A stretch of DNA of 8,655 nt, from assembly GCA_900551345.1 (NCBI GenBank), contig URVP01000056.1:1-8655 (forward strand). Direction: 5' to 3'. Within the stretch, counting starts at the first letter, position 1. Each line of letters opens with the position of its first letter. Shown here one piece after another: positions 4,835-8,655 of the stretch. Both the position numbers and the translations under genes were made by a program. The stretch is from an uncultured Eubacteriales bacterium (GTDB lineage Bacteria > Bacillota > Clostridia > Monoglobales > UMGS1388). The notes beneath the pieces are model-generated. The model saw only the letters and a list, made by a program, of their open reading frames with translations, was not told the DNA's origin and ran no database searches.

Positions 4835-7141
4835 TTATTCTTCCGTATAAAGCGGATTGGGAACTGTTATGCTGTAACTGTATCCGTTTAATTCAGAATC
4901 ATAATTTACCATAAGTAATTCAATATTTCCTTTAAGCACCAATGAAACAAATTCTGCAGGCAGATATTTTTTACCGTTTCGTTCAATCATGGAATTTGTC
5001 ATTGTATACTGCTGATCATCTACGGTTACGGATGTACCCTGAATTACCATGGCGGTAAACCCGCTGATAGGACTCCTTGAAATTACAGTAACGGTGTCTC
5101 CTATTTCCAGAATATCATCACCGCTTATCATCATTTCTCCCATTAAAGGCCATAAGGGCAAATAATATTCGCCGTTCTCATTTACAGGGAATCCTTCATT
5201 CTCCGCAACATAAAGCGATCGATTTGGTGAATATATATATTCAGGCATAAGCCAATCGTCTTCTTCAAATGCGGACATGCGTGTAAACTCTATATCATAA
5301 GACGGATAATCACTGTCAAAATAATAGGTCACACTGTCAACACTGCAATTAAGATAGGTCATAAGCTGAGAGGGGAAATACGCTTTTCCGTCAATTTCAA
5401 TAACCGGATTATTAAGCTCATATTTTACTGAATTGACATAAACCTCTTTGCTGTTCTCCGTAAGTTTTATTTCTGAAAATTCCTTAGTAAATGTATTACT
5501 GTTTGTTACTGTGATACTACCGCTTTGTGCGGTTATATTCTCTTCCGGAATACCAAATTCAAGCATTGTAAATTTTAAAGGCAAATAGAGTTCATCATTT
5601 CGCACCACGGGAGCGCCTGCATCGGAAACACGACCCCACGGAGAAACATAAACCTCATCGCTGTAATCTTCTTCTACATAGTCCGGATTTTCACGCTCTA
5701 AGGTTGCTCTGATATACTCAACGCCCTCAGAATCGAAAGAATTATAAACAGTTACCAAGTTGTACCCCGTCATAACCGTAACGGCATCAATAGGTATAAT
5801 CACCGTTTGGTCTTCCTTCTTTGCAACAGAGGCATTAAGCTGCGTTTCAACCCCATCAATTGTGATTATGTCCGAACCTACCGTCATCTGAGCAGTAGTA
5901 AAACTATACTGGCCCTCACGAGGCGTAATTGTTATGACATCGCCATCAATGCTGCAATATTTTTTTAATATTTCACATGCACCCATGGCATTTTCAAGCG
6001 GTACGCTAAAATTACCGTTTGAGTCGATTTCTGTATCCTTGGGCATATAGATATCTATATACTCATATCTCGGTACATATAAAGAAGAATAGTCTTGATA
6101 TAACTTATAAGAATTATCTTCGGTAATTTCAGGAATATCGACTTTTATATTCTCGTTTACATTTTCATATGTTGTTTTAGAAAGTAAAGTGCAGTCAATC
6201 CACCAATTGTCTCTGTTATATGCGGTCATGTCTGCACCTAATGCAGCAGCAGCATCGTAAAGATTAAAATTTATATGTATAGAGATGTCATATATATTAA
6301 TCTGCTTATTTTTTAAAGAAACTTTAATTTGTAGTCCGTCCTCACCGAGCAAATCAACTTGGTCAAGAATAGACAAATAGTCTTCAATGTCAGAACGATA
6401 AATTTCAAGATCTCCTTGCTGTACTCCCGGCATGTCGTTCATGTAATCAAAGAATTTTCCAACTGCTTGTTTAATCATATTTTTGAAACCTTCATTATCA
6501 GCAGTAAGTATATACTCTCTGTTTACGGAGGTTTCTTTAATTGTCATATTTTCAGAAATAAGTTCTTTTATAAGACCTGAGATTTCATTTCTGAATTCTT
6601 TATCAGTGCATTTTTTCAGCATATCTGCAAGCTGCTCCGCAACATATGGGTCTGATGCATAAAGGTCGGAATAATCAAGCACAAGATAATCTGCGCTGAA
6701 GGGAATTTTGTATATTGCTCTGAAAATAGGATTTTCTTCATCAGTAAAATCGAAATCCACCCAAAAACCTATCTGTGCCCATATATCAGTCTTAAGACTA
6801 TCATTAAATTGAAGGGGCAAAGAAATCTGACAAGAAGCAGCTGCCTGCATCTTTTTGCCATCCTCACTCATTGAATACGCCATATTAACATTTTCGGTGA
6901 CCGAGCATGCACTTTCAGCAAGCATCTTTAAATCAACCGGAATTGAGGACATATCCTCCTCCCCCATAAGTTCATTAATGAAGTCAAAGGGTTTGTTCAG
7001 CTTCAATGCAAACTCTGTGCTTACATTTGCTGATAACGGCTCGCTTTGCAGAGCAGAAAACAGTGTGTCCACATCCGCATTTACAACGAACGAAGAAAGT
7101 GCAATAATTAATACAAGAACTGCTGATAATGCTTTTTTCAT
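4835..7141 (-). CDS. Secreted stalk-domain protein (copper amine oxidase N-terminal-like repeats)
   Basis: A 768-residue exported protein. Residues 1-22 form a Sec signal peptide: MKK, hydrophobic core ALSAVLVLIIALSSFVV, cleavage probably after VNA. There is no lipobox Cys and no C-terminal anchor. Residues about 25-340 are acidic, mixed helix/strand, and not recognised. Residues about 375-768 contain three related units starting at NGNFSVPL (375), NDELYLPL (515) and NGEYYLPL (656). Each runs on to a second half ending in a (D/N)GK-x-Y-(F/L)P-type motif (DGKAYFP 584-590, NGKKYLP 722-728; IIP near 448-450 in the first). This is the pattern of the copper-amine-oxidase N-terminal-like domain of clostridial surface proteins. 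That domain name does not imply copper or oxidase activity, and no catalytic residues are seen. The start has GAGGGGG 7 bases upstream. It has its own promoter downstream of the SLH peptidase gene. The function is unknown; a cell-envelope role is inferred. Confidence 0.8.
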   Translation of the reverse strand: MKKALSAVLVLIIALSSFVVNADVDTLFSALQSEPLSANVSTEFALKLNKPFDFINELMGEEDMSSIPVDLKMLAESACSVTENVNMAYSMSEDGKKMQAAASCQISLPLQFNDSLKTDIWAQIGFWVDFDFTDEENPIFRAIYKIPFSADYLVLDYSDLYASDPYVAEQLADMLKKCTDKEFRNEISGLIKELISENMTIKETSVNREYILTADNEGFKNMIKQAVGKFFDYMNDMPGVQQGDLEIYRSDIEDYLSILDQVDLLGEDGLQIKVSLKNKQINIYDISIHINFNLYDAAAALGADMTAYNRDNWWIDCTLLSKTTYENVNENIKVDIPEITEDNSYKLYQDYSSLYVPRYEYIDIYMPKDTEIDSNGNFSVPLENAMGACEILKKYCSIDGDVITITPREGQYSFTTAQMTVGSDIITIDGVETQLNASVAKKEDQTVIIPIDAVTVMTGYNLVTVYNSFDSEGVEYIRATLERENPDYVEEDYSDEVYVSPWGRVSDAGAPVVRNDELYLPLKFTMLEFGIPEENITAQSGSITVTNSNTFTKEFSEIKLTENSKEVYVNSVKYELNNPVIEIDGKAYFPSQLMTYLNCSVDSVTYYFDSDYPSYDIEFTRMSAFEEDDWLMPEYIYSPNRSLYVAENEGFPVNENGEYYLPLWPLMGEMMISGDDILEIGDTVTVISRSPISGFTAMVIQGTSVTVDDQQYTMTNSMIERNGKKYLPAEFVSLVLKGNIELLMVNYDSELNGYSYSITVPNPLYTEE

Positions 7142-7174
7142 ATAAAATCCCCCTCTATAGATATTTTTATTTAA

Positions 7175-7203
7175 AGTGTATCATGTAGAGATGTTTTTGT
7201 CAA
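7175..7203 (-). promoter_or_regulatory. Promoter of the stalk-domain gene
   Basis: On the minus strand TTGACA (7198-7203), 17-bp spacer, TACACT (7175-7180) preceded by TGA, an extended -10. The start point is near 7168, with a leader of about 27 bases to ATG 7141. No terminator is visible between the upstream peptidase stop (7278) and this promoter, so read-through is also possible. Confidence 0.75.
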
Positions 7204-7277
7204 TAATTAACAAAAGATTAGTTAAAATATAATTCAAAATTAATCATTTATTATACTTACTTAGCAATCAAACTTAT

Positions 7278-8655
7278 TTACAATTCCCCAATCTGCACCT
7301 TGTCTACCAGCTTACAATAGTTATAAAACAGCTGTGCCGCTTCTGCTCTGCTGATTTGTTCTTCAGGCAGGATCTTTTTATCTTCAACGCCGTTAATCAA
7401 TTCTCTTTCATAACAGTATTTAATAGCCGGCAAATACCATGTTTCCGTATCAACATCATTAAACGGTACATACTCTCTTGATTTGGGAATGATTACTCTA
7501 TCCTGCATGTTGTAGAAAATTTGTGCCGCTTCTCCTCTTGTCAGCGCCCGTTCCGGTTCAAATTCATCACCGCCTACGCCTTGCATTAAACCGCTTGCAG
7601 CACAATATCCAACAGCATTGTTGTACCACGCATCACTTTCCACATCTTTAAATGTTATGTTTTTGCCGTATGTAACATCATTCAGCTTGTTATTTGTGTT
7701 ATACAGAATTTGTGCCATTTCAGCCCGTGTTAAAGCCCGTTCAGGTTCAAAATTTGTATCGCCTACACCTTGCATTATTCCGGCATAATAGCAATGTTTT
7801 ATTGCTTTATAATACCATTCACTTTCACTCACATCTGTAAATGGCAGTTTATCAAGAAAGTTTTCATCATCATATAAAAGATATGCGTGGTTACTTGCGT
7901 CATATCTGATTGTACCTCTACCCTTATCTCCGTAGTTTTCGCCCCAACTATTAAGTATGATAAACTTTTCTTTGTCGTCATCCCAGCCGATAATCAACAC
8001 GGCATGTCTCATTCCTACCCCGAAATCATCCGTACTTACAAGGATTGGATATTGATTTTCATATAGTGCTTTTTTAATACACTCTGTATTCTTTGTTCTG
8101 CTTGCATAAAGATAGCCTGCATAACCTTTTATTCTTAAATTTTTTGCTTTTTCTTTCAGTTCATCAGTGACTACTTCCTTAGCTCGCTCCAATATATCAG
8201 GGACATCGTATACATCGGGAAATTCTTCAAGTCTGCAACAACCTTTTTCTATCAGTAAATCAAGAGTTGTACCCATAAACATACCCTCTCCTGTATGTTT
8301 CCTGCATTGAGTGTAAATGTATGCCGGAGACAAAGGGTAGTCTTCGTTAATTTCCATCCGGTTAAATATTCTTAAAAGCCCGGCAGTTGCAAATGCCACA
8401 CACATGCTAGTTGTAAGCTGATTTGTAACAGGAGGGATTCTATCTTCGGGCAAGATGTATTTATTGGGTAAATCCACCGCAGAAGATGCACCCACTAAAC
8501 CGGCATCATATAAAAGCATACTGTCAGGCTTGTCTATAACGCCGAATCCCCGTATAATCGGGTTTGCTTTATTTCGTTTATGCCTGTCTTTTTCTATATA
8601 CTTACTTCCAACATACTGCCCGTAGGAAACCCCTAACTTTTTTGCTTCCTTACAT
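7278..8655 (-). CDS. Papain-family (C1) cysteine peptidase with three C-terminal SLH domains, 5' end outside the window
   Basis: The visible part is 458 residues. Numbered from the internal Met at 8519, the peptidase domain spans about 16-216 with the full papain set: oxyanion Gln34, nucleophile Cys40 (NQLTTSMCVAF), His172 (MRHAVLIIGWD) and Asn190 (ILNSWGENYG). Three SLH domains follow at about 226-278, 289-341 and 351-403, each with FxDV...WY and a TRAE, TRGE or SRAE motif. SLH domains normally tether proteins to secondary cell-wall polymers, so a surface protease is expected. ATG 8519 is not the true start: the frame stays open for 45 more codons to the window edge, including KEAKKLGVSYGQYV, and no good ribosome site precedes 8519. 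Those 45 residues are polar, so any signal peptide must lie further upstream. Full secretion status cannot be judged here. Confidence 0.88.
   Translation of the reverse strand, partial: CKEAKKLGVSYGQYVGSKYIEKDRHKRNKANPIIRGFGVIDKPDSMLLYDAGLVGASSAVDLPNKYILPEDRIPPVTNQLTTSMCVAFATAGLLRIFNRMEINEDYPLSPAYIYTQCRKHTGEGMFMGTTLDLLIEKGCCRLEEFPDVYDVPDILERAKEVVTDELKEKAKNLRIKGYAGYLYASRTKNTECIKKALYENQYPILVSTDDFGVGMRHAVLIIGWDDDKEKFIILNSWGENYGDKGRGTIRYDASNHAYLLYDDENFLDKLPFTDVSESEWYYKAIKHCYYAGIMQGVGDTNFEPERALTRAEMAQILYNTNNKLNDVTYGKNITFKDVESDAWYNNAVGYCAASGLMQGVGGDEFEPERALTRGEAAQIFYNMQDRVIIPKSREYVPFNDVDTETWYLPAIKYCYERELINGVEDKKILPEEQISRAEAAQLFYNYCKLVDKVQIGEL

Noticed and set aside
7175..7203. Common regulator suggested by TACACT extended -10 boxes in both the bsh and stalk-gene promoters
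   Set aside because: Both are ordinary sigma-A variants, and the inverted repeat at the bsh promoter is absent here.
7705..7849. Near-repeated DNA in the SLH region (for example the two AERALTR-like blocks) as a repeat array or CRISPR
   Set aside because: The similarity reflects tandem SLH protein domains; there are no regular direct repeats with unique spacers anywhere in the window.

Overview
The window is AT-rich, uses Shine-Dalgarno-led starts (one of them TTG), carries textbook sigma-A promoters (TTGACA, 17 bp, TATAAT), encodes CCA in its tRNA genes, and contains a clostridial-type bile salt hydrolase, an S-layer-homology (SLH) papain-like protease and a copper-amine-oxidase-like 'stalk' protein. 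Together these point to an anaerobic gut member of the Clostridia (Oscillospiraceae/Lachnospiraceae-like). The taxon is an inference, not a match.

Layout. (1) 1-1067, plus strand: a choloylglycine hydrolase/bile salt hydrolase gene behind an extended -10 promoter that is covered by a 12-bp inverted repeat, probably an operator. (2) 4296 down to 1077, minus strand: an arsenic-type operon in the order arsR, ArsP-family permease, cysteine-rich thioredoxin-like protein, arsenate reductase, and finally a YjjG-type HAD nucleotidase that may be a passenger. The operon has a consensus promoter, a hairpin across the arsR stop codon and a possible internal promoter before the thioredoxin gene. Its last gene converges on bsh with only 9 bp between the stop codons. 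(3) 4313-4702, minus strand: a two-gene tRNA operon, Thr(GGT) then Lys(CTT), with a perfect consensus promoter and two look-alike terminators. The terminators bracket a short hairpin-bearing segment resembling dispersed clostridial repeats. (4) 4796-7203, minus strand: a secreted 768-residue protein with three tandem stalk-like repeats, its own promoter and a strong hairpin after its stop. (5) 7278 to the right edge, minus strand: a papain-family (C1) cysteine peptidase with three C-terminal SLH domains, cut at its 5' end by the window.

How the genes may work together. ArsR would sense As(III)/Sb(III) through a Cys-x-Cys pair and release its promoter. The ArsC-type reductase converts arsenate to arsenite using thioredoxin-type electrons. 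The thioredoxin-like protein has a CPSC active site plus a CxCxCxC tail and could supply those electrons or hand thiophilic metalloid to the permease. The permease carries the family TPFCSCSS motif and would export it. The two surface proteins at the right end are adjacent and co-oriented but have no proven link. Nothing in the window is demonstrably a wholly new system. The best leads are the cysteine-rich thioredoxin next to a CxC permease, the operator-covered bsh promoter, the SLH protease without a visible secretion signal, and the paired-terminator repeat segment.
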